A DNA stretch of 64,000 bases from Butyribacter intestini (GCA_001414325.1 LLKB01000005.1:1063285-1127284); one strand, 5' to 3'; positions 8,451 through 16,672 are shown, numbered from the stretch's first letter. The notes: generated from the letters alone by a model not told the origin. A program made the numbers and translations.

Positions 8451-9641
8451 ATGAATAAAGAAATTTTAAAAAGACTTGATGATGCCATATCATCAACACT
8501 TATAGGAAACTCAAAAGACCCTGATTGCAATGTCGGAGCAGCCATTTGTATTATAAAAGACGGCAAGGAAGTCTACAGAAATGAATATGGCGAAGCAGAC
8601 AAAGAAAATCATATTCCGATGGAAAGAAATTCAATTTTCAGATGTTATTCTATGACAAAACCGGTCACGGCAGTTGCCGTTATGACACTTGTTGAAAAAG
8701 GAATTATCGCTCTCTCAGACCCGGTAAGCAACTTTATCCCTAGTTTTAAAAACCAGACTGTTCTCACTGAAAAAGGCTATGTTCCTGCAAAAAGAGAAGT
8801 TGTCATTCAGGATCTTCTCAATATGACAGCAGGTCTTACTTACCCTGATGCTTCATTCCCTGCCGGAAAAGAAATGCAAAATATGATAGATAAGTATTAT
8901 GCCGATGTCGAAGCCGGAAATCCTATATCTACATATGACCTTGCCGTACTTATCGGTGAGCAGCCACTTGAATTTCAGCCGGGCGAGGGCTGGAGATACA
9001 GTTTTTGTGCCGATGTTCTAGGTGCGGTGATTGAAGTCGTAACCGGCAAGACATATGGCGAATACCTTAAGGAAACAATATTTGAGCCACTAGGAATGAC
9101 TGAAACTGACTTTTATGTTCCTATAGAAAAACAAAACCGTTTTATGCAAAACTACCAGTATATGCCTGAAACACAGACAATGGAGCCTTGCACCTGGCAG
9201 CACTTGGGACTTACATATATGCACAAAAAGAAACCGCTTTTTGAGTCTGGCGGAGCAGGACTTGTCTCTACGATAGATGACTATTCAAAATTTGTAAATA
9301 TGATGCTTGGTAAGGGAACGCTTGGAAATGTACGCATACTCGGCAGAAAAACAGTTGAGATAATGACAAGAAACAATCTCACACCAAAACAGCTTGAAAT
9401 GTATGACTGGGATACTATCAAAGGCTACGGCTACGGAAATCTCATGCGTGTAATGATGGATGTTCCTGCAAGCCAGAGTTTTGGCTCAGAGGGTGAATTT
9501 GGATGGGACGGCTGGCTTGGAAGTTATGTCGCAATGGACCCAAAAGAAAATCTTGCCATCATTTATGTAATACAAAAATGCGGCGGCAACGGCTACAGGG
9601 ATATTCAGGTTATAAGAGATATTGTTTATTCGGCACTATAA
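8451..9641 (+). CDS. Beta-lactamase-fold serine hydrolase / esterase
   Basis: This is a 396-residue member of the class C beta-lactamase / penicillin-binding-protein superfamily (PF00144). The catalytic SxxK is SMTK (in RCYSMTKPVTAVAVM), the second motif is the Tyr in GWRYSFCADVLG, and a late GWDGWLGSYVAMDP occupies the place of the KTG-like motif. No signal peptide is seen, so it is probably cytoplasmic and more likely an esterase or D-amino-acid amidase than an antibiotic-resistance enzyme. The ribosome site CGAGG precedes ATG 8451. It ends just before a strong bidirectional terminator. A partial mobile element occupies its upstream region. Confidence 0.85.
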   Translation: MNKEILKRLDDAISSTLIGNSKDPDCNVGAAICIIKDGKEVYRNEYGEADKENHIPMERNSIFRCYSMTKPVTAVAVMTLVEKGIIALSDPVSNFIPSFKNQTVLTEKGYVPAKREVVIQDLLNMTAGLTYPDASFPAGKEMQNMIDKYYADVEAGNPISTYDLAVLIGEQPLEFQPGEGWRYSFCADVLGAVIEVVTGKTYGEYLKETIFEPLGMTETDFYVPIEKQNRFMQNYQYMPETQTMEPCTWQHLGLTYMHKKKPLFESGGAGLVSTIDDYSKFVNMMLGKGTLGNVRILGRKTVEIMTRNNLTPKQLEMYDWDTIKGYGYGNLMRVMMDVPASQSFGSEGEFGWDGWLGSYVAMDPKENLAIIYVIQKCGGNGYRDIQVIRDIVYSAL

Positions 9642-9707
9642 CACTATCAGTATTCCTGACCATAATTTATTGAAACATATTAATTCTTTATTTTCAGCAC
9701 TTATCTT

Positions 9708-9756
9708 AGTAAAAACAGAGAGTATGAATTAAATGTTCATACTCTCTGTTTTTACT
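9708..9756. terminator. Bidirectional terminator
   Basis: A perfect 21-bp stem (AGTAAAAACAGAGAGTATGAA at 9708-9728 and its complement at 9736-9756) encloses a 7-base loop, with T-rich ends on both strands. It separates the convergent hydrolase and HPr-like genes. Confidence 0.9.
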
Positions 9757-9792
9757 TTTATTCATTATCCTTATTCATATAAAATAAATGTA

Positions 9793-10032
9793 TCAGATTT
9801 TTCCTTTCATCATATAATCAAGGAGTCTGTTTGCATCTTCGGGTTCTGATGCTACTATCTCAAGTTCTTTTACATATGTCGTGTTCATAAGCTGAGCCAT
9901 TGCCACAAACTGTGTAAGTTTACTTTTAAGATTGATTCTGTCTCCCTCTGATGATGTAAGTTCTACACGCCCTTTGCATTTGTCAACCACCTTAAAAAAG
10001 TCGTTGATGTCCGGAATATTTGTAATCTTCAT
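9793..10032 (-). CDS. HPr-like small protein lacking the phosphorylated His
   Basis: Starting at ATG 10032 (GAGG six bases upstream) the product is 79 residues, the size of HPr. DINDFFKVVDKCKGRVELTS and NLKSKLTQFVAMAQL resemble the second half of the HPr fold seen in the divergent 'HPr family' proteins of Lachnospiraceae. Residue 15 lies in a region without His, so PTS phosphotransfer is not expected. A longer reading from 10110 adds 26 residues with no family resemblance. The function is unknown and may be regulatory. Confidence 0.6.
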   Translation of the reverse strand: MKITNIPDINDFFKVVDKCKGRVELTSSEGDRINLKSKLTQFVAMAQLMNTTYVKELEIVASEPEDANRLLDYMMKGKI

Positions 10033-10358
10033 CCTTCGCCTCTTTTCTGCACCATCTTTTTCTAAACAAATCTGCCAGACGATACAAGATTCAGATTTGC
10101 TTTTTTCCAACTTTTTACTTATATTTATTTTACAATATTATATTTATAATATCAAGTGGCAAATTTTCTGTCTTTATATTAAATATAAGAATTTTCCGCC
10201 TGCAACACCGCAGACACAAACAATAACAAATACATTTAATCCCTACTCAGCTAAATTTCAATTCAATTTGGAATGGTACGCAGCACAAAAGTATAGTATA
10301 TTATATATTATGATGCAGATTACAAATTTAACTAAACATTGTATTATTTCAGATAAAT

Positions 10359-10416
10359 GCGAAACTATCATAAATCTTGATTAAATTGTGCAGATATAAC
10401 ATATAGTTAGTTTCGC
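10359..10416. repeat. GCGAAACTA palindromic repeat
   Basis: This 58-bp element has ends GCGAAACTA and TAGTTTCGC. The interior TCTTGATTAAATTGTGC (10375-10391) and the end AACATATAGTTAG are shared with the copy at 40647-40728 in inverted orientation. It lies just left of the mobile element at 10439. Confidence 0.7.
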
Positions 10417-10438
10417 AATTACCTATAATATTATTTCT

Positions 10439-10621
10439 GTAACAGTTCAGCCATAAAAAGATAATTGGCAATACAATGAGCTTGTTCATTGTATTGTTAA
10501 GTAGCTTTTTATGGTAGAATAGCCTTTCATTTCTGAAATGAGTAAACAAAAGCTGCAAAGCAGCGACTGACAGCTCGCTGGCAGGTTTATGAATGTAAGA
10601 AATGCAAGGCTGAACTGTTAC
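10439..10621 (+). mobile_element. MITE-like element, complete copy with 8-bp target duplication
   Basis: This 183-bp element begins GTAACAGTTCAGCC and ends GGCTGAACTGTTAC. It is flanked on both sides by the identical octamer TTATTTCT (10431-10438 and 10622-10629), a target-site duplication. The interior has nested stems (CCATAAAAAG / CTTTTTATGG around AATACAATGA / TCATTGTATT) and GCTGC/GCAGC hairpins, with no coding capacity. The insertion ends 25 bp before the acetyltransferase ATG, directly in front of its ribosome site. Confidence 0.9.
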
Positions 10622-10646
10622 TTATTTCTAAAAAAGGAGACTTATC

Positions 10647-11192
10647 ATGAATGTTTTCTATCAGACGGAGCGTCTTATTTTAAATATATTGCCGCCTTTA
10701 TGGGCACCTGCAGTTTTGAATTTTTATAAAAATAATAAGGATGTTCTTGAGGGCGTTGAGCCTGCAAGAAATTCACGATTTTATACCGAATCTTTTCAGA
10801 AAGCAAATCTCTCGGTAGAGTACAACAGCTTTTTTAAAAATAATTATATGCGCTATTGGATTTTTGACAAAAAAAATCCCGATTTTCCTATCGGGACTAT
10901 TTGTTTCAGCAATTTTCTAAAAGGTGCTTTTAAAAGCTGTATGGTCGGTTATAAACTCGACAAAAATCATACCGGAAATGGCTATATGACGGAAGCACTC
11001 CGCTTTCTTCTCCCCGAACTCTGCCATAATTATCCCCTGCATCGCATAGAAGCCTATGTAATGCCTGATAACACAAGCTCCATACGGCTTCTCAACAATC
11101 TGGGATTTGTTAAAGAGGGATATCTCCACTCATTCGCAAAGATAAATGACAAATGGGAAGACCATCTTCTCTATACTTACTTTAACGGATGA
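10647..11192 (+). CDS. RimJ/RimL-type GNAT N-acetyltransferase
   Basis: The 181-residue protein follows the ribosomal-protein-acetyltransferase pattern. An N-terminal strand (YQTERLILNILPP) precedes CMVGYKLDKNHTGNGYMTEA, which contains the acetyl-CoA loop region (normally Q/RxxGxG/A, here HTGNGY). IEAYVMPDNTSSIRLLNNLG and FVKEGYLHSF are typical C-terminal motifs. The acceptor is unknown. Ribosome site AAGGAG precedes ATG 10647. A mobile element lies immediately upstream, so its promoter must lie in or beyond that insert. Its 3' end overlaps the convergent DUF6128 gene by 16 bp. Confidence 0.85.
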   Translation: MNVFYQTERLILNILPPLWAPAVLNFYKNNKDVLEGVEPARNSRFYTESFQKANLSVEYNSFFKNNYMRYWIFDKKNPDFPIGTICFSNFLKGAFKSCMVGYKLDKNHTGNGYMTEALRFLLPELCHNYPLHRIEAYVMPDNTSSIRLLNNLGFVKEGYLHSFAKINDKWEDHLLYTYFNG

Positions 11193-12370
11193 ATCCAATA
11201 GCCGAATGTACCGTTTTTGTCCTTAACTTCCCCTATAGGCTGAAAATATATAAAGCCATGCTGTCTTGCTATATTTTCATCATAGCTGTTATAAATCCCC
11301 GGCGAACCAACAGCATACTGCGTCTCTATGTCAGAAATCTTTATTTTTGCAAATATGATATGCCTGTAGCTGCAATAACCATGCAATAAAAATGTATTGT
11401 TTGCAAGTACCCACATTTTTATTGGAAGACAGCCTATGTCTTTCAATTCAATACGCACACTTTTATCTATTATTCCTGATGCAAACGGATACATCACCGG
11501 AAATGTGCTAAGTATCCTCTCCCCGAAATCTTTGTCGTTTTCCTCATAAACACTAGCTTTTATCACCATCTTTTCCGTATTTATGTCACTTTCCGCTCTT
11601 GTCTCAGCAACACTTGCGACCTCATCAGAGTCCATATTCTGCCCTGCATACTTTCCGAATTTTTCTGTATCATTCATCTCATATCCTTTGTCTGCCAAAC
11701 TATTATCTGATAAATTATATACCTGCATACACTCATCACTAACATTTTCAAATATATTATTTTCATTTAGTTTCTCTGCATTTTCTATATCTGATGTATT
11801 ATTTTCATTCAGTCTTTTTTCATTTTCCATATCAAATACATTTTTCTCTTTTACGCTCTTCATATTGCCACTCTCATAAATATTTTTTCTCCCTGTATTG
11901 CTGCTCTCAGATATATTGTTTTCATTCAGTCTCTTTGTATTTTCTGTTTCAAAAATGCTGTCGGCAGGCATCTCCCTTGTTTTTGAAACAATCTCTATCT
12001 GCCCCAATTTAACCTCATCCCTCACCCATGAAGTCGCAAAAAACATTTCATCCGATATGTAAACCACAAGTCCGTCTATGTCCTCAAATGAATAACCGGT
12101 CTGCTCAATATTGTTTTTATCAAGAGCAAATCTGCTGACAAGATTTCCCGATTTTGTCCCCATGTCCGACACTTCTATGCATTTTGCACCATGCTCTTTT
12201 TGAATATAAAGATATACTTTTGGAAACACTTCAAACGGAACCATCCTCATCTGGACAGTAAACCGGCACTGCACATCCATAAGTTCAATTCTTACAAATC
12301 CTGTATTCTGGCTTTTTGCACCATTTATATATTTGTATAAGTAAGATACCATTCTTTTATACTGACCCAT
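11177..12370 (-). CDS. DUF6128-type protein of unknown function with Asn-rich repeats
   Basis: The 397-residue protein has two conserved ends and a variable middle. Residues 1-125 (MGQYKRMVSYLYKYINGAKS ... GYSFEDIDGLVVYI) and the last ~110 (GCLPIKMWVLANNTFLLHGY ... GTFGYWIHPLK) look like the Lachnospiraceae family catalogued as DUF6128. The middle, about 140-245, is a low-complexity stretch in which RLNENN, RLNENN and KLNENN recur about every 20 to 40 residues. There is no signal peptide or membrane helix. The start ATG 12370 has GGAGG six bases upstream. No role can be stated. Confidence 0.65.
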   Translation of the reverse strand: MGQYKRMVSYLYKYINGAKSQNTGFVRIELMDVQCRFTVQMRMVPFEVFPKVYLYIQKEHGAKCIEVSDMGTKSGNLVSRFALDKNNIEQTGYSFEDIDGLVVYISDEMFFATSWVRDEVKLGQIEIVSKTREMPADSIFETENTKRLNENNISESSNTGRKNIYESGNMKSVKEKNVFDMENEKRLNENNTSDIENAEKLNENNIFENVSDECMQVYNLSDNSLADKGYEMNDTEKFGKYAGQNMDSDEVASVAETRAESDINTEKMVIKASVYEENDKDFGERILSTFPVMYPFASGIIDKSVRIELKDIGCLPIKMWVLANNTFLLHGYCSYRHIIFAKIKISDIETQYAVGSPGIYNSYDENIARQHGFIYFQPIGEVKDKNGTFGYWIHPLK

Positions 12371-12505
12371 AACCTGCCTCCACTTTATAGCATAAATTTT
12401 TGTGCATAAACTAGTTACCGGTCACAAATATTGTAAACAACATCAAAACCTCGTCACTGTCCACGCATACATTGCACGCAGCAACAAAAAATATGCACAA
12501 CTTTA

Positions 12506-12689
12506 GTAACAGTTCAGCCATAAAAAGATAGTTGGCAATACAATGAGCTTGTTCATTGTATTATTAAGTATCTTTTTATGGTAGAATAGCCTTTCATTTC
12601 TGAAATGAAATAAACATAAGCTGCATAGCAGCGACTGACAGCTTGCTGGCAGGTTTATGAATGTAAGAGATGCAAGGCTGAACTGTTAC
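12506..12689 (+). mobile_element. MITE-like element, second complete copy with 8-bp target duplication
   Basis: This 184-bp element has ends GTAACAGTTCAGCC / GGCTGAACTGTTAC and differs from the 10439 copy at few positions. It is flanked by the octamer CAACTTTA on both sides (12498-12505 and 12690-12697). The flanking octamers of the two copies differ, which shows independent insertions. Confidence 0.9.
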
Positions 12690-12744
12690 CAACTTTATGA
12701 TATAAATATATGATATGTTTACAAAGATTATGACAAATGTATTT

Positions 12745-12773
12745 TTGACACTCCAAAACTAAAATGTTATACT
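12745..12773 (+). promoter_or_regulatory. Sigma-A promoter of the Mrp ATPase gene
   Basis: TTGACA (12745-12750), a 17-bp spacer and TATACT (12768-12773). The predicted start near 12780 gives a leader of about 128 nt that contains the two-hairpin element. Confidence 0.8.
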
Positions 12774-12808
12774 ACGATATTGAAGTTAATAAATAATTAT
12801 GGATGATA

Positions 12809-12901
12809 GTGCGAAAAATCCGATTTTTCGCACACAAGATTTGTGTCTGCGCACACTTGACACAAACTTGATATGCCCAAAAAATGTGTGCAGAAATGAG
12901 G
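12809..12901 (+). promoter_or_regulatory. Two-hairpin 5' leader of the Mrp ATPase gene
   Basis: Hairpin A is GTGCGAAAAATC / GATTTTTCGCAC (12809-12833). Hairpin B is TTGTGTC (12841-12847) / GACACAA (12859-12865). The hairpin B loop contains GCACAC (12851-12856), which is complementary to GTGTGC (12886-12891), seven bases before the Shine-Dalgarno GAGG (12898-12901). This could form a pseudoknot that blocks the ribosome site. The same layout precedes the GH3 gene (5935-6052). Confidence 0.55.
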
Positions 12902-12907
12902 ATTATT

Positions 12908-13741
12908 ATGAGTGAAAATTGTAATCATGACTGCTCTAGCTGTGGTGAAGCCTGTGCAAGCCGTGACCCTAAGAGTTTTATAGAAAAACCAAATGAAAAA
13001 AGTACAATCAAAAAAGTAATCGGTGTTATAAGCGGAAAAGGCGGTGTCGGCAAATCAATGATTTCTTCAATGCTTGCCGCAAACTTCCAGAAAAAAGGCT
13101 ATAATACAGCCGTTCTTGACGCAGATATAACAGGTCCGTCAATCCCTAAGGCTTTTGGTATTACAGAGAGAGCCAGAGGTGATGAAAGCGGAATATACCC
13201 TGTTTATTCAAAAACGGGAATACAGACAATGTCCGTAAATCTTCTTCTTGATGATGCGACTGACCCGGTCATATGGCGTGGTCCTGTTATCGCCGGAACA
13301 GTAAAACAGTTCTGGCAGGATGTTATATGGACTGATGTTGATTATATGTTTGTAGATATGCCACCCGGAACAGGTGATGTAGCACTTACGGTTTTCCAGT
13401 CAATACCGGTTGACGGAATCGTTATCGTAACATCTCCTCAGGAGCTTGTATCAATGATAGTTGCAAAAGCCGTAAAAATGGCACAGATGATGAATGTTCC
13501 TATTATAGGAATTATTGAAAATATGAGTTATGTGGAATGTCCGGACTGTGGAAAACACATCGAAGTATTTGGAAAAAGCCACCTTGCTGAAGTCGCCGCA
13601 GTATATAAACTGCCGATACTCGGTCAGATACCTATGACTCCTGCTATTGCAGCCGCAAGCGATGCCGGCGATGTAGAAAGTCTTGATGTTGACTGGTTTG
13701 ATAAAGCAATAGAAGCTATAGTTGATGCCACTAAAGAATAA
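12908..13741 (+). CDS. Mrp/NBP35-family P-loop ATPase (Fe-S cluster carrier)
   Basis: The 277-residue protein has a deviant Walker A GKGGVGKS at residues 43-50, then VDMPPGTGDVALT and SPQELVSMIVAKAV. A C-terminal CPDCGKH supplies the CxxC used by Mrp/Ind1 proteins to hold a bridging 4Fe-4S cluster. The N-terminus CNHDCSSCGEAC adds four Cys, as in NBP35-type members. It is expected to carry or insert Fe-S clusters in the cytoplasm. ATG 12908 was chosen over 12884 because GAGG lies six bases before it. The gene is monocistronic, with its own promoter, a structured leader and a terminator at 13842. Confidence 0.9.
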   Translation: MSENCNHDCSSCGEACASRDPKSFIEKPNEKSTIKKVIGVISGKGGVGKSMISSMLAANFQKKGYNTAVLDADITGPSIPKAFGITERARGDESGIYPVYSKTGIQTMSVNLLLDDATDPVIWRGPVIAGTVKQFWQDVIWTDVDYMFVDMPPGTGDVALTVFQSIPVDGIVIVTSPQELVSMIVAKAVKMAQMMNVPIIGIIENMSYVECPDCGKHIEVFGKSHLAEVAAVYKLPILGQIPMTPAIAAASDAGDVESLDVDWFDKAIEAIVDATKE

Positions 13742-13841
13742 CTGTAACACACTGTAAACATATAAAATTTACTGATTATTGAATTATATATATTTACAGC
13801 CATAAGAAAAACAGCGTACAAATCATAAAATACAAAAACAG

Positions 13842-13877
13842 GGAGATAGAAACAATTATTTCTATCTCCTTGTCGTT
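13842..13877 (+). terminator. Terminator after the Mrp gene
   Basis: Stem GGAGATAGAAA / TTTCTATCTCC with a short loop, followed by TTGTCGTTTTT on the plus strand. A-rich sequence on the other side lets it also serve the convergent spoIIID. Confidence 0.8.
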
Positions 13878-13891
13878 TTTAACACTATCAA

Positions 13892-14194
13892 TCACATATG
13901 CATATGTGCATATTTTTCCTTTGTAGCCATTCCTCCCCTTATATGTCTCTCTGATTTGTTCAAGTCAAGAACTTCCCTTACCTGCCCTGCCAATGACGAA
14001 TCAATGTTTTCGAGCCTTTCTGTAAGGTCTTTATGTACGGTAGATTTGCTTACTCCAAACACTTTAGCAGCCTGCCTTACGGTAGATTTATTTTCAATCA
14101 TATAATTAGCAAGACTTACGGCTCTCTGACTTAATCTTTCATCTATTATGTATGCATTTTTTCTTCTCCTGTTTCTAAAATTTAGCTTTTCCAC
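13892..14194 (-). CDS. spoIIID: Sporulation transcription factor SpoIIID
   Basis: The 100-residue product has the helix-turn-helix QAAKVFGVSKSTVHKDLTER at its centre and the C-terminal LDLNKSERHIRGGMATKEKY typical of SpoIIID, the mother-cell regulator that acts after SigE. The start is GTG 14194 with GAGGAG nine bases upstream; no ATG is suitable. That ribosome site lies inside the stem of a hairpin (14198-14238), which suggests translational control. The protein is slightly longer than the Bacillus one because of an N-terminal basic NFRNRRRKN stretch. Confidence 0.93.
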   Translation of the reverse strand: MEKLNFRNRRRKNAYIIDERLSQRAVSLANYMIENKSTVRQAAKVFGVSKSTVHKDLTERLENIDSSLAGQVREVLDLNKSERHIRGGMATKEKYAHMHM

Positions 14195-14197
14195 ATT

Positions 14198-14238
14198 AAA
14201 AGCTCCTCTTATTTTTTTACATCATATGAGGAGCTTTT
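14198..14238 (-). promoter_or_regulatory. Hairpin sequestering the spoIIID ribosome-binding site
   Basis: On the minus strand AAAAGCTCCTC (14228-14238) pairs perfectly with GAGGAGCTTTT (14198-14208) across a 19-base AT-rich loop. The GAGGAG inside the second arm is the only Shine-Dalgarno for the GTG start at 14194. On the plus strand the same stem is followed by TTTTTT, so it may double as a terminator, but no plus-strand gene needs one there. Confidence 0.65.
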
Positions 14239-14371
14239 TTATTTTATGACAGGCCGTTGTTAAAAATTATTTAATGACACTCGCTTTACACCGTTTTTTA
14301 TAACAGGCAATTCCATATTTAAAAATCCGCTACACACCATCATCACGAAGTTTTTCTTCATCCTAATATCT

Positions 14372-15058
14372 TCAAACTTCTGCCTGCTCTAACTCCCTCT
14401 GTTTCCAACTCATAAATCCATACATATCATTCATAAAAAATATACTAAAATTCACAACAACAGGAATATATGCCGGATCTTTAAGTGATGCGAGCACCCA
14501 CAGTATTATCAAAACAACATCGTTCACAGCATACCACACCGCATAATACGATGACCTGAGCATCGTAAGTGACGCTGCAATAAAACTTGTAATTATCGAA
14601 ATCGTACTAAAAATAATATTAGGTGTGTTAAAACTTTTAAGAATATAATAATAAACTGCTGTCACAATTATTCCACTTATACAAAGTGCCACTATATGTT
14701 TTTTACTTAAAGACTGTATCTGTACTTCATTTCCATTATTTTCCGACGGATTTTTAATCCATGTTATCGTAGACCATACAGCCATTGGAAGCGTCATTCC
14801 GAGATATGTCAACATCTCTCCCCAGTAACGAAAGCGGAATGATATTATCCCGTAAAGAATACTAAAAAGTATCATAAGCACCTGACCCCACACATTTCCT
14901 TTTGCGGCAAAAATAAGCGATGTTACACCTGTAAGTGCCGCAACAAGTGTGAGCAGGTCAAAATCTTTTGTCGCAAGATTTGATATTAGAACTATTATTA
15001 TTGAGCCAAGCCAGATAGACCATTCTCTTTTTGTCAATGTTTTTATCGGATTATTCAT
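14372..15058 (-). CDS. pnuC: Nicotinamide riboside transporter PnuC
   Basis: The 228-residue integral membrane protein has about seven helices. WGEMLTYLGMTLPMAVWSTI and WYAVNDVVLIILWVLA are characteristic PnuC segments, and the C-terminal VNFSIFFMNDMYGFMSW matches the family's end. It imports nicotinamide riboside for NAD synthesis. The start at ATG 15058 follows GGAG by six bases; the ATG twelve bases upstream would overlap that site. It has its own promoter at 15177-15205. No NAD riboswitch pattern was recognised in the leader. Confidence 0.88.
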   Translation of the reverse strand: MNNPIKTLTKREWSIWLGSIIIVLISNLATKDFDLLTLVAALTGVTSLIFAAKGNVWGQVLMILFSILYGIISFRFRYWGEMLTYLGMTLPMAVWSTITWIKNPSENNGNEVQIQSLSKKHIVALCISGIIVTAVYYYILKSFNTPNIIFSTISIITSFIAASLTMLRSSYYAVWYAVNDVVLIILWVLASLKDPAYIPVVVNFSIFFMNDMYGFMSWKQRELEQAEV

Positions 15059-15176
15059 TATTATCTCCATTTCTTAAAAATCATTGTCTATTCTCCCATC
15101 TTCTTTACCAGCAATTCATGCATTACAATCATAAGTATAAAAATGATAAACAGACCTCTCCAAAATGTTCCTATGT

Positions 15177-15205
15177 ATAATAACATCAAAAATTTACGGT
15201 TTCAA
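15177..15205 (-). promoter_or_regulatory. Predicted promoter of pnuC
   Basis: TTGAAA (15200-15205), 17-bp spacer and TATTAT (15177-15182) on the minus strand, about 120 bp before the pnuC start. Confidence 0.6.
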
Positions 15206-15298
15206 TGACATATATCACACAAAAAAAAATACCCCATACAGACTATATTATAATAGTCACATACGGAATATTTCTTTTTACATTCCCACTAAAACAAC

Positions 15299-15814
15299 TC
15301 AATCAATTCCAAATATTTCCTCACATATCTTCCTGCCGGAAGAAGTCTTAAAAATGCTGTCATATGCGTGTTTTACCGCCTTTTTTGACAGACTGTCCTC
15401 ATACATATTCACCAAAAAATCTGCTTCTACAAGAATTTGGTAATCAATGCCATCTATATCGTTATATGTATGATGATGACCGATAAGGTATTGCACTCTC
15501 TCTGACACATTCTGCAGAAAATCAAGACTTTCAAGCAGCTTTTGTGCAAGTGCAGGTCCTTCTTTTTCCTGAAGTTTGCCATTGCAATCTCCATATTTTT
15601 CTTCGCACAAATGTATTCCTATATCATGTGTAAATGCCGCTGTTTCAATAATAAATAATGTGTCTTTATCGACATTTTCCATCTCGGCAATAAGTTTTGC
15701 ATAGCTATGGACTTTACAAAAATGCTGTATTCTTCTTGCGTCACCATTATATAATTTTATCATTTCAAAATGTAATCTATTTAACATTCCTACTCTTACT
15801 TCATCACAATCCAT
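15299..15814 (-). CDS. HD-domain hydrolase
   Basis: The 171-residue protein is a small HD phosphohydrolase. The first His is in RIQHFCKVHSYAKL, the HD pair in AAFTHDIGIHL, later His residues in LIGHHHTYNDIDG, and the closing Asp in ILVEADFLVNMYED. Such stand-alone HD proteins act on nucleotides or phosphorylated small molecules; the substrate here is unknown. AAGGA lies upstream of the start. It follows the MBL-fold gene on the same strand after about 140 bp. Confidence 0.8.
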   Translation of the reverse strand: MDCDEVRVGMLNRLHFEMIKLYNGDARRIQHFCKVHSYAKLIAEMENVDKDTLFIIETAAFTHDIGIHLCEEKYGDCNGKLQEKEGPALAQKLLESLDFLQNVSERVQYLIGHHHTYNDIDGIDYQILVEADFLVNMYEDSLSKKAVKHAYDSIFKTSSGRKICEEIFGID

Positions 15815-15952
15815 CCATAAATCCTTCTTTCTTTTTTATATTATGCTGTTTGTCATTCAGACTTAATCTGCTCTATCAACTCCAAAACCTTATCCTCTGT
15901 CTCCTCAATTTCGTCTGCTATCTGTGATATAGATTTGCCTTTGGCACTGGTT

Positions 15953-16672
15953 TCAGTTTGGAACATTCTGCCCTGTCATGAGAATCCACGGCTCATTCTT
16001 CTCTCTCATAGCGTATATCTTTTCAAGCCATGATATAACAGCCTGTTTTTTCTGCACAAACGGCTCTCTGTGACTAAGAAGAACATATGGAGCCGCCATC
16101 TTTTTTAATATATCAATCTGCTGTTTCAAAATTCCGGCATTATAGACAGTCTTATCACCCTTATGAGCCGGATACAGAGCATCGCCAAGCAGACAATATT
16201 TATTATTAACCAAAAGAGCAAGCGAACCCTTAGCATGGCTTGACGGCATCTGAAAAATTCTAAGTTTTATGTCTGTTTCATCCACATTTATATCACTCTC
16301 AACAATCTCACCGATATGTGTATATTTGTATGTGTTTTTCCCCTGATACAGACTCTCCCACTTTATATGTTGCACATTTGCAATATGGTCGGGATGAAAA
16401 TGCGACAAAATAATCTTAATCTTCTTTCCTTTTTGCTTTGAAATCTCCGCAAGCATTTCAGGAATATTTTCATGACTTCCAACATCATAAACCCACAGAT
16501 ACTTTTCACCCTCAATCACGGACACATTAGCAGAAAGCGGTTTTATAGCCGGCGTGATATAAGAAAAATAATCCGTAACACACTTCCATGTCGGAAACTG
16601 TTTATTATTGCTGTTATCAACATCCTGAATCTTTGTAATCTCTGCACTGTTTTCTCTCATATCCGCTGCCAT
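15953..16672 (-). CDS. MBL-fold metallo-hydrolase
   Basis: The 239-residue protein has the metallo-beta-lactamase signature HFHPDHIANVQH (HxHxDH) and a later SSHAKGSLALL and GDALYP, giving the usual two-metal site. LSHREPF near the end carries the last His ligand. Members with this layout are thiolesterases or other hydrolases; the substrate is unknown. ATG 16672 has GAGAGGG upstream; an earlier in-frame ATG at 16705 lacks a ribosome site. Confidence 0.8.
   Translation of the reverse strand: MAADMRENSAEITKIQDVDNSNNKQFPTWKCVTDYFSYITPAIKPLSANVSVIEGEKYLWVYDVGSHENIPEMLAEISKQKGKKIKIILSHFHPDHIANVQHIKWESLYQGKNTYKYTHIGEIVESDINVDETDIKLRIFQMPSSHAKGSLALLVNNKYCLLGDALYPAHKGDKTVYNAGILKQQIDILKKMAAPYVLLSHREPFVQKKQAVISWLEKIYAMREKNEPWILMTGQNVPN

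Noticed and set aside
10349-10558. A 69-codon minus-strand open frame
   Set aside because: It lies wholly across the palindromic repeat and the MITE and has no ribosome site.
15071-15176. NAD-type riboswitch in the pnuC leader
   Set aside because: No recognisable conserved core or stable fold was seen; only a short unsupported upstream frame.
15853-15957. A 34-codon minus-strand frame ending KGKSISQIADEIEETEDKVL and a short tail before a stop
   Set aside because: It resembles the C-terminal end of Rpn or HTH-type proteins but has no start, overlaps the MBL-fold gene end in another frame and is too short to call.
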